Below the pieces are notes generated by a model. It was not told where the DNA came from. It saw only the letters and a program-made list of their open reading frames with translations, and ran no database searches. This document shows positions 8,890-17,425 of a DNA stretch of 64,000 nucleotides, piece after piece. The stretch covers positions 314,851 to 378,850 of the forward strand of contig JAFTIM010000004.1 of the NCBI GenBank assembly GCA_017456885.1, written 5' to 3'. The translations under genes were made by a program, and so were the position numbers. The stretch is from Paludibacteraceae bacterium (GTDB taxonomy: Bacteria > Bacteroidota > Bacteroidia > Bacteroidales > Paludibacteraceae). Position 1 is the stretch's first letter. The number at the start of each line of letters is the position of its first letter.

Positions 8890-10251
8890 ATGGAAGAAGT
8901 AAATATCATTGGAAAAATTGGGAAGAAAGACGTATTTTGGAGTTTACTTGCCAATGTTTTACGCATAGGATATGGATTACTTCTATTTCCATTGATATTA
9001 ATAGCATTACCCAACGAAGATGTTGCTTTTTGGACTATCTTTTCAGGCATCACTGCACTTGTCTATTTATTTGATTTCGGATTCTCAGCAGCATTCTCAC
9101 GAAATGTATCTTTTGTATTTTCCGGCGTCCAAAAATTAAAAGAAGAGGGGTTTCATACCCCTGCGGATAACGGCAAAGAAATAAATTTCTCATTACTAAA
9201 GGGAGTTATCGTTTCCATGAGATTCTTTTATAGGCGTTTAGCATTTATCGTCCTATTGGGTTTACTTACTATCGGCACCTTTTATATCCATACATTATTA
9301 AAATCGTACTCCGGCAACGCCAACGAAATTTACGCAGCATGGTTCTTATTATGTATCATCTGTACATTCAACATCTATACCCTTTACTACGAGGCTTTAT
9401 TACAAGGAAAAGGTTATATAAAAACATCTAAACAATATGCCATCATAGGAAATCTTGTCAATTTAGCAATCGCTATAATTCTTATTTTATCGGGACAAAG
9501 GCTTATTGCCATTGTCATGGCACAACTTTGCTCCATTCTTATCATCCGATTCCTATGCAGACGTAAATTTTTCACGAAAGAAATTCAACACCACTTATCA
9601 AAAGTAGAAGCTGTAACAAAAGCAGAAACGCTCCGAAAAATTGCACCTAATGCCATAAAGATAGGACTTACAAGCATTGGAGGATATGCCGTACTAAAAT
9701 CGGCTCTTTTTATCGGATCGCTATTTCTACCTTTAAACGATATTGCATCGTACGGCATCACTATGCAAATTATCGCCATTGCCGATTCGATAGGAAAGAG
9801 TTTCTACCAATCATACAACCCGAAAATTTGCCAATTGAGGGTTCATAACGATAAAAAAGAAACTAAAAAATTATATATCAAAAGTTCCATCTTTTGCATT
9901 ATGACATTTTCGATTGTTGCCCTTTGCACAATTTTATGCGGAGAACCTGTATTACATCTAATAAAAAGCAACACGGAATTGTTACCTCAAAACATGCTTA
10001 TTTTCTCATTTTTATTTGCATGGCTCGAAGCAAATCATTCCATTGCGGGGGGATTTCTGCTTGCCGACAACGAAGTTCCTTATTTCAAAGCGTCTCTATT
10101 TTCAGGAGCAGCAACAGTAGTTTTTCTATTGGTGGCATTCTATACACTCCCCTCTTACGGAGTATGGATAATGATATTCGTTCCGGGAATCGTACAACTA
10201 CTCTATCAAAATTGGCGTTGGCCTTACGTCTTATTAAAAAAGTTAAACTAA
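8890..10251 (+). CDS. Polysaccharide flippase (Wzx-like, MOP superfamily)
   Basis: The 453-residue hydrophobic protein has about twelve predicted membrane helices. It has the MOP/Wzx layout: an N-terminal LANVLRIGYGLLLFPLIL, a helix with FDFGFSAAFSRNVSF, and a second half starting near ALKSALFIGSLFLPLNDIASYGI. Such proteins flip undecaprenyl-linked oligosaccharides across the inner membrane. It starts three bases after thyA and is followed after six bases by a GT2 glycosyltransferase, which supports a glycan role. Confidence 0.85.
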   Translation: MEEVNIIGKIGKKDVFWSLLANVLRIGYGLLLFPLILIALPNEDVAFWTIFSGITALVYLFDFGFSAAFSRNVSFVFSGVQKLKEEGFHTPADNGKEINFSLLKGVIVSMRFFYRRLAFIVLLGLLTIGTFYIHTLLKSYSGNANEIYAAWFLLCIICTFNIYTLYYEALLQGKGYIKTSKQYAIIGNLVNLAIAIILILSGQRLIAIVMAQLCSILIIRFLCRRKFFTKEIQHHLSKVEAVTKAETLRKIAPNAIKIGLTSIGGYAVLKSALFIGSLFLPLNDIASYGITMQIIAIADSIGKSFYQSYNPKICQLRVHNDKKETKKLYIKSSIFCIMTFSIVALCTILCGEPVLHLIKSNTELLPQNMLIFSFLFAWLEANHSIAGGFLLADNEVPYFKASLFSGAATVVFLLVAFYTLPSYGVWIMIFVPGIVQLLYQNWRWPYVLLKKLN

Positions 10252-10257
10252 ACCTGT

Positions 10258-11241
10258 ATGGATAGTGTCCCTAAAATCAGCATCATACTTCCGGTTTTCA
10301 ATGCAAGAAATCGCATTGCAAAATGCCTTGAAACATTGATTAACCAAACCCTGCACGACATCGAAATTATTGTCGTTCTCGATTGTCCCAACGATGGTAC
10401 AGACAAAATCGTATTGAATTATACAAAAAAGGACAAACGAATTATCGTCATTCAAAACAAAGAACGGATGCACATAGGCAACAGCAGGAATATCGGGCTT
10501 CAGAGTGCTCACGGCGAATACATCGGATTCTCCGACCACGACGATTTCCGCGAATTGACAATGTACGAATGTCTTTATAAAGCGGAAAAAGAGAACGATT
10601 CTGACATTGTCTTTTCTCCCTGTCGTCATATTAGTCTAAAAAAAGATAAAATTGTCCAACATAATAGTTTTGATTTCTCCGCTCAACACGATTTACAAAA
10701 ATATTGTTTGAGCGACCTTATCGGAAATGGGAATAACGAAAGAGAGGAATCGTTATTCATCAACATTCAAGGATGTATTTATCGAAACGAGTTCATCAAA
10801 AAACATCATATCAACTTTGTAGATACGAAGACGACCACGCCAGAAGACATTATTTTTCAGATAGATACATTCTCTAAAACAACACACATTTGTATACAAA
10901 ACGACTTTCTATACACGCACGTTTCGCATTCTTCGAACGAAGGAGTCAAAAGCAGTTATAAAAACATCAACAAAAGGTGTAAAGGATTGAGTTACATCTA
11001 TGCGAACTTACCAAACAATATGTACAAAGAGAACTTTTACATTTATGTACAAAAACAATTTCTACACCTATTGGCTGCAACAATATTCCCTTTCCCGAAT
11101 ATCGTTAAATTTCTATCTTATCGAAAGATTTTGAGAAGTTACGAGTTTTGCATTCCTGCCTTTAAGAAAAACAATCTGCACCATGCAAAAAAAGGAATCA
11201 AACGGCTGCTCCGGAAGTTCCTTTGTTTCTGCCTTCGATGA
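10258..11241 (+). CDS. Glycosyltransferase family 2
   Basis: The 327-residue protein has the GT-A nucleotide-sugar domain at its N-terminus. KISIILPVFNARNRIAKCLETL opens it. The metal-binding acidic motif is SDHDDFRE (about residue 90), reached through GNSRNIGLQSAHGEYIGF. The C-terminal third is basic. It probably adds one sugar to a surface glycan. Its last 44 bases overlap the 3' end of the convergent GT4 gene. Confidence 0.9.
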   Translation: MDSVPKISIILPVFNARNRIAKCLETLINQTLHDIEIIVVLDCPNDGTDKIVLNYTKKDKRIIVIQNKERMHIGNSRNIGLQSAHGEYIGFSDHDDFRELTMYECLYKAEKENDSDIVFSPCRHISLKKDKIVQHNSFDFSAQHDLQKYCLSDLIGNGNNEREESLFINIQGCIYRNEFIKKHHINFVDTKTTTPEDIIFQIDTFSKTTHICIQNDFLYTHVSHSSNEGVKSSYKNINKRCKGLSYIYANLPNNMYKENFYIYVQKQFLHLLAATIFPFPNIVKFLSYRKILRSYEFCIPAFKKNNLHHAKKGIKRLLRKFLCFCLR

Positions 11242-12388
11242 TTGTCGTATAAATATCGGATAGTTGTTCCCCTACAGAGCGGAATCGGAATTGTTCTGCC
11301 GAACGACTAATCTTATCTTTATCAAAATTTGATTGATGATTTATCATCCATTCCATTTTTTCAGTCAAGGCTTGTTCGTCGGCAAAGGGGACAAGCAGTC
11401 CATTATCCTTTGTAATAATCTCGGGTGCGATTCCGCATGGCGTCGAAATAACAGGTGTTCCGCTTGCTAAACTCTCCATCAAAACCACTCCTGATGTTTC
11501 ATAATTTGAAAAAAGCACAAACACATCGCTACTATGCAACCACGCAGCCACTTCGTCTGGCGTTTGTTCTCCAACTAAAGCAATCGGTATTTTATCGTAT
11601 TCTTCTTCGATAAACAATTTTATCGAATTAAAATCTTGTCCCGTTCCAACAATTACAAGTTCAACATCTTGCCTCTTTTGATACAAATTACCAAAAGCAC
11701 GGATAATGCCTTTTACATTCTTTGCCTTTTCGTCGAAACACGAGATGTGCAATAGTCTTTTCACATTGCGTTTTTCCCTCGTCGAATGTTCAAAAAAGAA
11801 ATCCTCTATCGTATTGTGCACAATCCTGCAATTCGGATTTTTCAAGCAAAACGAATCCAACGCACTCTTCAAAACATTGGAAACGGGTATAAAATAGGCA
11901 GCATTCTTTACAACCAACCGTGTCAACCATTTATGCAAAGCGGTTGTTGTTGCATAGTAGCCATGCGGCAAATACCTCGACCAATGTTCCGAAACAAGAT
12001 AAGGCTTATGGGTAAATAATTTCAACAAATAGGCAAAAAAGCCTACCCTTGTCAGCACATTTACGTGCAAAATTTGCGGAGAAAATCCTTGAGCAAGCAC
12101 TTGTCGATAGCCATAAAACAAGGCCTTAAAGTAACGTATGGCTCTCAAGGCTCTAACTTTTGAAAACGGATAATAAACGATGGTTTCTTTGATATTTTCA
12201 AACTTAGTAGTTACCATCTCCCGATGTGTTACCGCCTTATCTTCCTTTACAAATAAAACCTGTACTTCGTTGTAAAGGCTTACAGCCAAAGCATGCTTCC
12301 GTACAAACAAGCCTTCCATGGCATCTATACGATTCGGATACCATCTGGACACAAATAAAACCTTTATTTCTTTATTTTTTAAAGGCAT
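11198..12388 (-). CDS. Glycosyltransferase family 4
   Basis: The 396-residue protein has the GT-B fold. The N-terminal domain begins KVLFVSRWYPN. The C-terminal nucleotide-sugar domain carries VELVIVGTGQD, then VFVLFSNYETSGVVLMESLASGTPVISTPCGIAPEII, containing the E-x7-E motif. It is a retaining glycosyltransferase of uncertain donor. Its start overlaps the end of the FemAB-like gene by 17 bases, and its end overlaps the convergent GT2 gene by 44 bases, so both ends are unusually compact. Confidence 0.92.
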   Translation of the reverse strand: MPLKNKEIKVLFVSRWYPNRIDAMEGLFVRKHALAVSLYNEVQVLFVKEDKAVTHREMVTTKFENIKETIVYYPFSKVRALRAIRYFKALFYGYRQVLAQGFSPQILHVNVLTRVGFFAYLLKLFTHKPYLVSEHWSRYLPHGYYATTTALHKWLTRLVVKNAAYFIPVSNVLKSALDSFCLKNPNCRIVHNTIEDFFFEHSTREKRNVKRLLHISCFDEKAKNVKGIIRAFGNLYQKRQDVELVIVGTGQDFNSIKLFIEEEYDKIPIALVGEQTPDEVAAWLHSSDVFVLFSNYETSGVVLMESLASGTPVISTPCGIAPEIITKDNGLLVPFADEQALTEKMEWMINHQSNFDKDKISRSAEQFRFRSVGEQLSDIYTTIIEGRNKGTSGAAV

Positions 12389-13259
12389 TCCATCTACAAA
12401 AAGAGACCAACATTCCTTTTTCTATTCTGTAATAATCCGCTTTTTCAGCCCCAAAACTTTTGTAAAATCGAGCTATTCCATCAACTCGCGAACCTTCAAA
12501 ATCGAGCCACAAATTATTCCCCGCATTTTTCTTTATAATGTAGTCGATTAAATGAAACATTGCAAAATTAGCTTTCCCTTCGATGCTCGATGCTGCAATG
12601 TGATAAATAATTCGATGAGAAGATTTTAGCAGGAAACAGGCTGCAAGCAATTTGCCATCAGGAGTAGTAATGCCCAATATCTGCCCAGCTCTGTTTTCGA
12701 ATGCGGCACTGATTATATTTTCTGCCAATGGTCTAAATTTAGGTTTCCAAAAAGGCTGTTCTTCGCATAATCTCAGAAAATCGGAAAGCGAAATTTGTTC
12801 TTTTACACAAAACTCCAGATTTGTTTTCTTTCTCAAATTACGTTTTGTATTGGTAGAAAAACCTGCATATAACATCTCGTAAGCAGCAGAAAGATTTAAC
12901 AAATGGTTCGGGTGTGCGATTCCGTGTTCAGAAGCATTTCCCTCATTCAAATTCAGTAAAACATTCCTATACGGAACAGCCTTAAGAAACGCTCCCAATA
13001 TCTCGGGAATAACAACTTTTGGCGAAAAAACGCCTAACTGTTGTGTAAAAAACGGCTGTGCAATGTATTTTAACCCGCACTTTTTCTTTACAGGCAACGG
13101 CATTACATAATCGTAATTATTCCACACAAGGGCTTCCCACGAAGGCGACACTGCATCTAAAAACCATGTATAAGCGTAAGGCATTTCATTTTTTGACTTC
13201 GCAATACACTCATTCCACGCCCTACGATTGATTGCCCTATTTTTCAGTAATCGAATCAT
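12372..13259 (-). CDS. FemAB-like/GNAT acyltransferase
   Basis: The 295-residue protein belongs to the FemAB-like branch of the GNAT superfamily (Acetyltransf_6 type). The markers are FSTNTKRNLRKKTN near residue 135, a second acyl-CoA or aminoacyl-tRNA-binding-like half with LAACFLLKSSHRIIYHIAASS, and the closing LDFEGSRVDGIARFYKSFGAEKADYY. Relatives modify surface sugars or cell-wall precursors. It is cotranscribed with the downstream GT4 gene. Confidence 0.75.
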   Translation of the reverse strand: MIRLLKNRAINRRAWNECIAKSKNEMPYAYTWFLDAVSPSWEALVWNNYDYVMPLPVKKKCGLKYIAQPFFTQQLGVFSPKVVIPEILGAFLKAVPYRNVLLNLNEGNASEHGIAHPNHLLNLSAAYEMLYAGFSTNTKRNLRKKTNLEFCVKEQISLSDFLRLCEEQPFWKPKFRPLAENIISAAFENRAGQILGITTPDGKLLAACFLLKSSHRIIYHIAASSIEGKANFAMFHLIDYIIKKNAGNNLWLDFEGSRVDGIARFYKSFGAEKADYYRIEKGMLVSFCRWNAFKK

Positions 13260-13476
13260 TAAACATATAACGCAAATCCTCTTGTTTTATTGTTAAAAAA
13301 GCAAAAAACTCCACAACAAAAATAATGTGATGGAGTCATCTCTAATTTACTAATTCAAATCACTCAACAACGGCTTCTTCTATTCACAAAAATTACTGAT
13401 AATCAACAAATAAAGAATTTTATAAATACTTGCCTGCTTCGTTTGAAATAAAACTCACAAAGGAGTCGGGCACCAT

Positions 13477-14364
13477 TTATGCCGCGCGCCATTGCGCAGG
13501 TGTTTTGCCGGTATGCGCCTTGAAGAAGCGGACAAAATGCTGCGGATAATCGAAGCCGAGTCGCTCGCTTACTGTAGAAATAGTCAGTGATGCATCGTTC
13601 AGCATTTGCGTGGCGTGTGATAGCAGATGGTCGGCGATAATATCTTTAGCCGACCGTCCTGTTTCTATTTTTACCAAAGTGCCGAAATAGCCCGTTGAAA
13701 AGCAGCATTTATCGGCAAAATACGCCACAGACGGCAACCCCTCACTTGCTGCTTGATTGACAATATAATCATCAAGCAGGCGGATAAATTTCTTCACAAC
13801 AGAGTTGTTAATCTCCTCGCGGGTGATGAATTGGCGGTCGTAAAAACGCAGGCAATAGTTGAGTAGCAGCTCGATATTGGATACAATGAGTTCGCGAGTG
13901 TGCTTGTCGATAGCACGATGCAGCTCCTGCTCTATCATGGCGAGTACACCTTGGAATATTTCGACTTCCTGTGTTGACAGGTGCAAAGCCTCTGTGCTGG
14001 TATAGTCGAAGAACTCGTAGCGGCTCATCTGCTTCGCCAACGGGGTGCGGTTGAGCAGGTCGGGATGGAATGCCAATGCCGTGTATTTCGCAAAAGGCAC
14101 ATCGGGGTTGGGCTCTACCGTAACAACCTGACCGGGCGCGAAACTCGTCACCGTCATCTCATCGAAGTCGTAGGGTGTGCGACCGTATGATAGTTTGCAT
14201 CCCTTGGTCTCCTTCAGGTAGATGGCATAGAGTCCATAGTGCATCACACTCTTTTGGATATGTTCCGTGCTCTCAACATGCAACACGCTGACTAAGGGAT
14301 GGAGAGTCTCCATCCCGTTATAGTCGTTGAAGTCCTGTATGGTATTCAGAAATATCTCTTGCAT
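13477..14364 (-). CDS. AraC family transcriptional regulator
   Basis: The 295-residue protein ends in a two-helix-turn-helix AraC domain (about residues 195-295). The marker SLTISTVSERLGFDYPQHFVRFFKAHTGKTPAQWR is split here as helix LTISTVSERLGF and signature YPQHFVRFFKAHTGKTP. The N-terminal half is a cupin-like sensing domain (YLKETKGCKLSYGRTPYDFD). It lies 15 bases after the flavodoxin gene in the same direction and probably controls this redox-enzyme cluster. The ligand is unknown. Confidence 0.93.
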   Translation of the reverse strand: MQEIFLNTIQDFNDYNGMETLHPLVSVLHVESTEHIQKSVMHYGLYAIYLKETKGCKLSYGRTPYDFDEMTVTSFAPGQVVTVEPNPDVPFAKYTALAFHPDLLNRTPLAKQMSRYEFFDYTSTEALHLSTQEVEIFQGVLAMIEQELHRAIDKHTRELIVSNIELLLNYCLRFYDRQFITREEINNSVVKKFIRLLDDYIVNQAASEGLPSVAYFADKCCFSTGYFGTLVKIETGRSAKDIIADHLLSHATQMLNDASLTISTVSERLGFDYPQHFVRFFKAHTGKTPAQWRAA

Positions 14365-14379
14365 AAGAAATCATTTACA

Positions 14380-14955
14380 TTATAACGGAGAAATTCCTAT
14401 TTTATTAAGCCAGATTTTGATTTCTTCAACACTTGCATGGTTGAGCAATCTGCCTGTCTGCCATTTTACCTTTGGATATGATTTCTTCAGCGCGGCTACA
14501 CTTCCCGCAATGGAACTGCTGCCCGATGTAACGAATGGGATAATGGTCTTTCCTGCGAGGTCGCTGCTTTCGATGAATGTGTTGACAGCCCTTGGGACGA
14601 GGTCCCACCAGATGGGATAGCCGAGGAAGATGCAGTCGTACTTACTAACATCAATGCCGATAGCCTTTATTTCTGGTCTGGATTGAGGGTCGTTCATCTC
14701 AACGGAGCTTCGTGACTGACTATTATGCCAATTAAGGTCGGCATTGGTATAGGGATTAATAGGAATAATCTCACAGATGTCGGCGTCGGCGAGATTTGCC
14801 AATTTCTCAGCCACCCGTTTTGTGGTTCCCATAGCCGAGAAATACACTACTAAAACGTTTTTCTTTTCCATGTTTTTCTTTGAGTCGTTTTGTGGAAAGG
14901 CGGATACTGACAAGAAGGTCAGTACAGCCAAAAATATTGTTTTAAGGAGATTCAT
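14380..14955 (-). CDS. Flavodoxin-like protein with possible signal peptide
   Basis: The 191-residue frame has a flavodoxin fold. The FMN phosphate loop is YFSAMGTTKRVAEKLA, IFLGYPIWWDLVPRAVNTFI is the isoalloxazine-side loop, and TSGSSSIAGSVAALKK is the third FMN-binding segment. The first 22 residues look like a cleavable signal peptide (MNLLKTIFLAVLTFLSVSAF). An internal ATG at 14871 (MEKKNVLVVYF), with a purine-rich stretch ahead, would give a 163-residue cytoplasmic form. The first start overlaps the stop of a degraded cupin reading frame (ATGA), so translation was probably coupled to that gene once. Confidence 0.88.
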   Translation of the reverse strand: MNLLKTIFLAVLTFLSVSAFPQNDSKKNMEKKNVLVVYFSAMGTTKRVAEKLANLADADICEIIPINPYTNADLNWHNSQSRSSVEMNDPQSRPEIKAIGIDVSKYDCIFLGYPIWWDLVPRAVNTFIESSDLAGKTIIPFVTSGSSSIAGSVAALKKSYPKVKWQTGRLLNHASVEEIKIWLNKIGISPL

Positions 14956-15086
14956 TTTAATGAAACTTTTAATAGACCATTATACACTTCTTCATTTACT
15001 GGCTCCAGCCACTCGTTGGATGTGTTCTCGCCTTCAACTTCAAAGGCTAAGTGGGCAAACCAACTGTGTGCGACCTGCCGTTTGCA
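14952..15086 (-). pseudogene. C-terminal remnant of a cupin-domain gene
   Basis: Leftward from 15086 a reading frame of about 44 codons, with no start codon and a stop (TAA) just upstream, encodes HSWFAHLAFEVEGENTSNE followed by WLEPVNEEVYNGLL. This matches the C-terminal end of small Bacteroidetes cupins that accompany flavodoxins. The rest of the cupin is missing. The frame ends with TGA overlapping the flavodoxin ATG, preserving the old operon junction. The remaining 80 bases up to the hydrolase stop hold no convincing gene. Confidence 0.6.
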
Positions 15087-15166
15087 TTATCTTTTTCTGT
15101 GCCATCATGTTGAGATTGATTGCTGCAAATACTTGCAAAAAGAACTATTCTTACCATAAGTATTCG

Positions 15167-16222
15167 TTATAAGTTATCCTTCAGAAATGATACTATTTCG
15201 GAAAAAGGAATGACCGACATGTTATCATATAGGTCGCAGTGAACGGCATCAGGCACAATCAATAGCCGTTTGTTATCGCCTTTAAGACGCTTGAAAGTGT
15301 CTTCGCTGAAATAGCGAGAATGGGCATTTTCGCCGTGGACAAGCATCACTGCACTCTCTATCTCGCCAGCGTAGGCAAGTATCGGGGCATTGAGGAAAGC
15401 GAGGCTTGAGGTCATGTTCCATCCTTGACCGGAATTGATAGAGCGTGGATGGAAACCACGCGGAGTCTTGTAATAGTCGTAGTAGTCTTTCATGAACTGC
15501 GGTGCATCGGCGGCTGGTTCTGGGTTCATGACAGAGCGTTTGTATGAGCCGTTCTTCATATCTTCCGAGCGTTGTGCATTCAGAGCCTTGCGCATCTGCT
15601 GTCGCTTGGCGGCATCGTCAGCCCCATCGTAATATCCGTTGGCGGTGCAACGGCTTATGTCATACATCGTTACGGCAATGGTAGCCTTGATGCGGGTGTC
15701 TATGGCTGCTGCATTAACCGCAAAACCGCCAAAGCCACAGATTCCTACTATGCCTATCTTGTCAGCTGACACGTCATCACGGGAGACGAGATAATCAACC
15801 GCCGCAGAGAAGTCCTCGGTATTGATGTCCGGAGAAGCAAGGTTGCGAGGATGACCGCCGCTTTCACCAGTGAAAGAAGGGTCAAAGGCAAGCGTGATAA
15901 AACCTTCTTCAGCCAACCGCTGCGCATAGAGTCCGGACGACTGCTCTTTCACTGCTCCGAAAGGACCGCTGACGGCCAATGCCGACAATGCACCTTGCCT
16001 GTCTTTAGGACGATACAAGTCGGCAGCAAGCGTAATGCCGAATCGGTTTACGAAGGTCACCTTCTCGTGTACCACCTTGTCACTCTTGGGAAAAGTCTTG
16101 TCCCAGGTTTCCACCAACAGAAGATTCTCTTTCTCTGCCATTTTGTTCTGCACTTCTTGTGCCTGAACACTTGTCACCATTATTAATGTCATCGCCATAA
16201 TAAAAATGATGTTTTTCTTCAT
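15167..16222 (-). CDS. Secreted alpha/beta hydrolase with Cys nucleophile (dienelactone-hydrolase-like)
   Basis: The 351-residue protein has a signal peptide (about 1-21) and an alpha/beta hydrolase fold. After the strand DKIGIVGICGFGGFAVNAAA the nucleophile elbow reads GICGFG, with cysteine where most esterases have serine, as in dienelactone hydrolases. Likely acid and base residues are in LVHGENAHSRY and VPDAVHCDLYDN near the C-terminus. ADLYRPKDRQGALSALAVSGPFG holds the oxyanion side. It is probably periplasmic and the substrate is unknown. It lies in the GC-rich block, upstream of the cupin remnant and flavodoxin in transcription order. Confidence 0.85.
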   Translation of the reverse strand: MKKNIIFIMAMTLIMVTSVQAQEVQNKMAEKENLLLVETWDKTFPKSDKVVHEKVTFVNRFGITLAADLYRPKDRQGALSALAVSGPFGAVKEQSSGLYAQRLAEEGFITLAFDPSFTGESGGHPRNLASPDINTEDFSAAVDYLVSRDDVSADKIGIVGICGFGGFAVNAAAIDTRIKATIAVTMYDISRCTANGYYDGADDAAKRQQMRKALNAQRSEDMKNGSYKRSVMNPEPAADAPQFMKDYYDYYKTPRGFHPRSINSGQGWNMTSSLAFLNAPILAYAGEIESAVMLVHGENAHSRYFSEDTFKRLKGDNKRLLIVPDAVHCDLYDNMSVIPFSEIVSFLKDNL

Positions 16223-16649
16223 GATTTAATGAATAATAAATGTTTTTTTCGACTGCAAAATTATCACGAAAATTTCACGGGTTCATTACCCAAAACTCGG
16301 GAAAAATTACCAATATTTAGGGGCTCGAGGGCAAAAGCGGCACCAATAATGATGGTGCAAAGCATCGGACTTCAAAAAAGCCGTCGATACACTGATAGAG
16401 CGCATAAAAAGTTCACTTGCCGCCGCCACTCCTGCGGCAGACCTTTTCAGGAAACCTCTTCTGCCATATTCAAGGTTCTGATTGCGGTTTTTCGAGATAG
16501 TACACGTCCGGCAAGCATCTGCTCCACCACTTTATTCTCTTTCTCTATGCGTCTAATTGTCATTAAATTTATTTTATGTTTTTATACCGTAACCTCCAGG
16601 ATAATGCCTTCAGGACCTATAAGACAACTCTCGAAATATCCGTCTCCGG
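16223..16649. other. Decayed intergenic stretch inside the GC-rich block
   Basis: These 427 bases hold no complete gene. On the minus strand they contain the short frame at 16447-16563 and, in another frame (about 16307-16510), a start-less peptide with the twin-arginine-like string RRGFLKRSAAGVAAAS that soon ends. Both look like leftovers of lost genes. The plus-strand frame crossing the stretch (16229-16720) is rejected because it runs into the DUF1349 gene. Confidence 0.5.
16447..16563 (-). pseudogene. Short frame resembling the start of a YgbA/NO-stimulated-promoter protein
   Basis: The 38-codon frame starts MTIRRIEKENKVVEQM and continues with unrelated sequence to a stop at 16447. The first 16 residues look like the N-terminus of the small YgbA_NO family (nitrous-oxide-stimulated promoter proteins), whose members continue with a Cys-rich region that is absent here. 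It may be a truncated remnant or a chance frame. The resemblance comes from memory of the family only. Confidence 0.3.
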
Positions 16650-17393
16650 TCACTCTTGGACCACTGAAACATTCATATCCGGTTGCTGGCCATCGTGAGC
16701 TTTCCATGCACATTCAGTAAGCTTCATGTCCGTGAAGACGGTCTTGAAAGACGAGTCCTCCGGCGAGCAGGCGTAGATGCCAAAACGGATTTTCCCAGCA
16801 CCTTGGTGCATGTGGCAAACGCGCATTTGCGAGAAATGCAGTCCGTCTTGCGAGCACTCGATGCAATAGTCGTCCTCTCGGCGAGAGAGCCTATACCACA
16901 TCGTCTTGACATCGGCAGGGATGGTCGTGGTTGCCCAATCTGAATAACCGTTGTTGGTAACAACGCTTCCTAAATGCTGAAAGGTCTCGTTTTCATACTC
17001 CACACTGCCCTTCAGCCAGTTTTCGCTGTCGAGATACACAACGATGCCGCATTGGTCAAACCGATGATGGCTTTCGGTGAAATCCGTTTTTACAACGAAA
17101 CTGAAAAATTTCACCTCGGTCTCCATCTGGAAGACGGGTGCATTGTCGTTGCGGAAATGATAATACGTGCGTTGCCAAAGGTCCGTACGGGGCCGAGTGA
17201 CCACCTCGATGGTGTCGTCCTTGATGACGCAACTTTCCGGCTCACGCATCCATTTGAAATCCTTGATATTCAGTGTCATAATTTGTTGATTTTGTTCAAC
17301 GCTCATTTGGCTGCTGCTATTGTCTTTGCTCGTGCATGCCGCCAAAGCGGTCAGCAATACAGCTACGATGATAGTCTTTTTCATTTTGTTCAT
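16650..17393 (-). CDS. DUF1349 (concanavalin-like) lipoprotein
   Basis: The start is placed at the ATG at 17393 (MNKMKKTIIVAVLLTALAAC); an ATG at 17384 is equally possible. A longer frame to 17468 would overlap the acetyltransferase gene and bury the signal peptide. The product has a lipobox (LAAC, about residue 20) and a DUF1349 domain, the beta-sandwich lectin-like fold also called regulation of enolase protein 1. Markers are TYYHFRNDNAPVFQMETEVK, FDQCGIVVYLDSENWLKGSVEYE and KIRFGIYACSPEDSSFKTVF. The role is unknown. It is the first gene of the GC-rich leftward block. Confidence 0.82.
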   Translation of the reverse strand: MNKMKKTIIVAVLLTALAACTSKDNSSSQMSVEQNQQIMTLNIKDFKWMREPESCVIKDDTIEVVTRPRTDLWQRTYYHFRNDNAPVFQMETEVKFFSFVVKTDFTESHHRFDQCGIVVYLDSENWLKGSVEYENETFQHLGSVVTNNGYSDWATTTIPADVKTMWYRLSRREDDYCIECSQDGLHFSQMRVCHMHQGAGKIRFGIYACSPEDSSFKTVFTDMKLTECAWKAHDGQQPDMNVSVVQE

Positions 17394-17425
17394 ATATTTT
17401 GATATTTTCTCTAATATTCGAATAA

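Larger units (their letters stand above)
13440..17400. other. GC-rich gene block, likely acquired
   Basis: Base composition changes sharply here. A sampled line of the AraC gene (13501-13560) has 31 G/C of 60, against 23 of 60 in the FemAB-like gene (12481-12540). All genes in the block read leftward and follow the theme AraC regulator, flavodoxin, alpha/beta hydrolase and DUF1349 lipoprotein, with decayed remnants between them. No integrase, transposase, tRNA gene or flanking direct repeat was seen, so the route of entry is unknown. The 217 bases left of the AraC gene (13260-13476) are AT-rich and show no gene. Confidence 0.6.

Noticed and set aside
16229-16720. Rightward frame of 163 codons across the gap between the hydrolase and DUF1349 genes
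   Set aside because: No family resemblance; composition is erratic and it runs 70 bases into the 3' end of the DUF1349 gene on the other strand.
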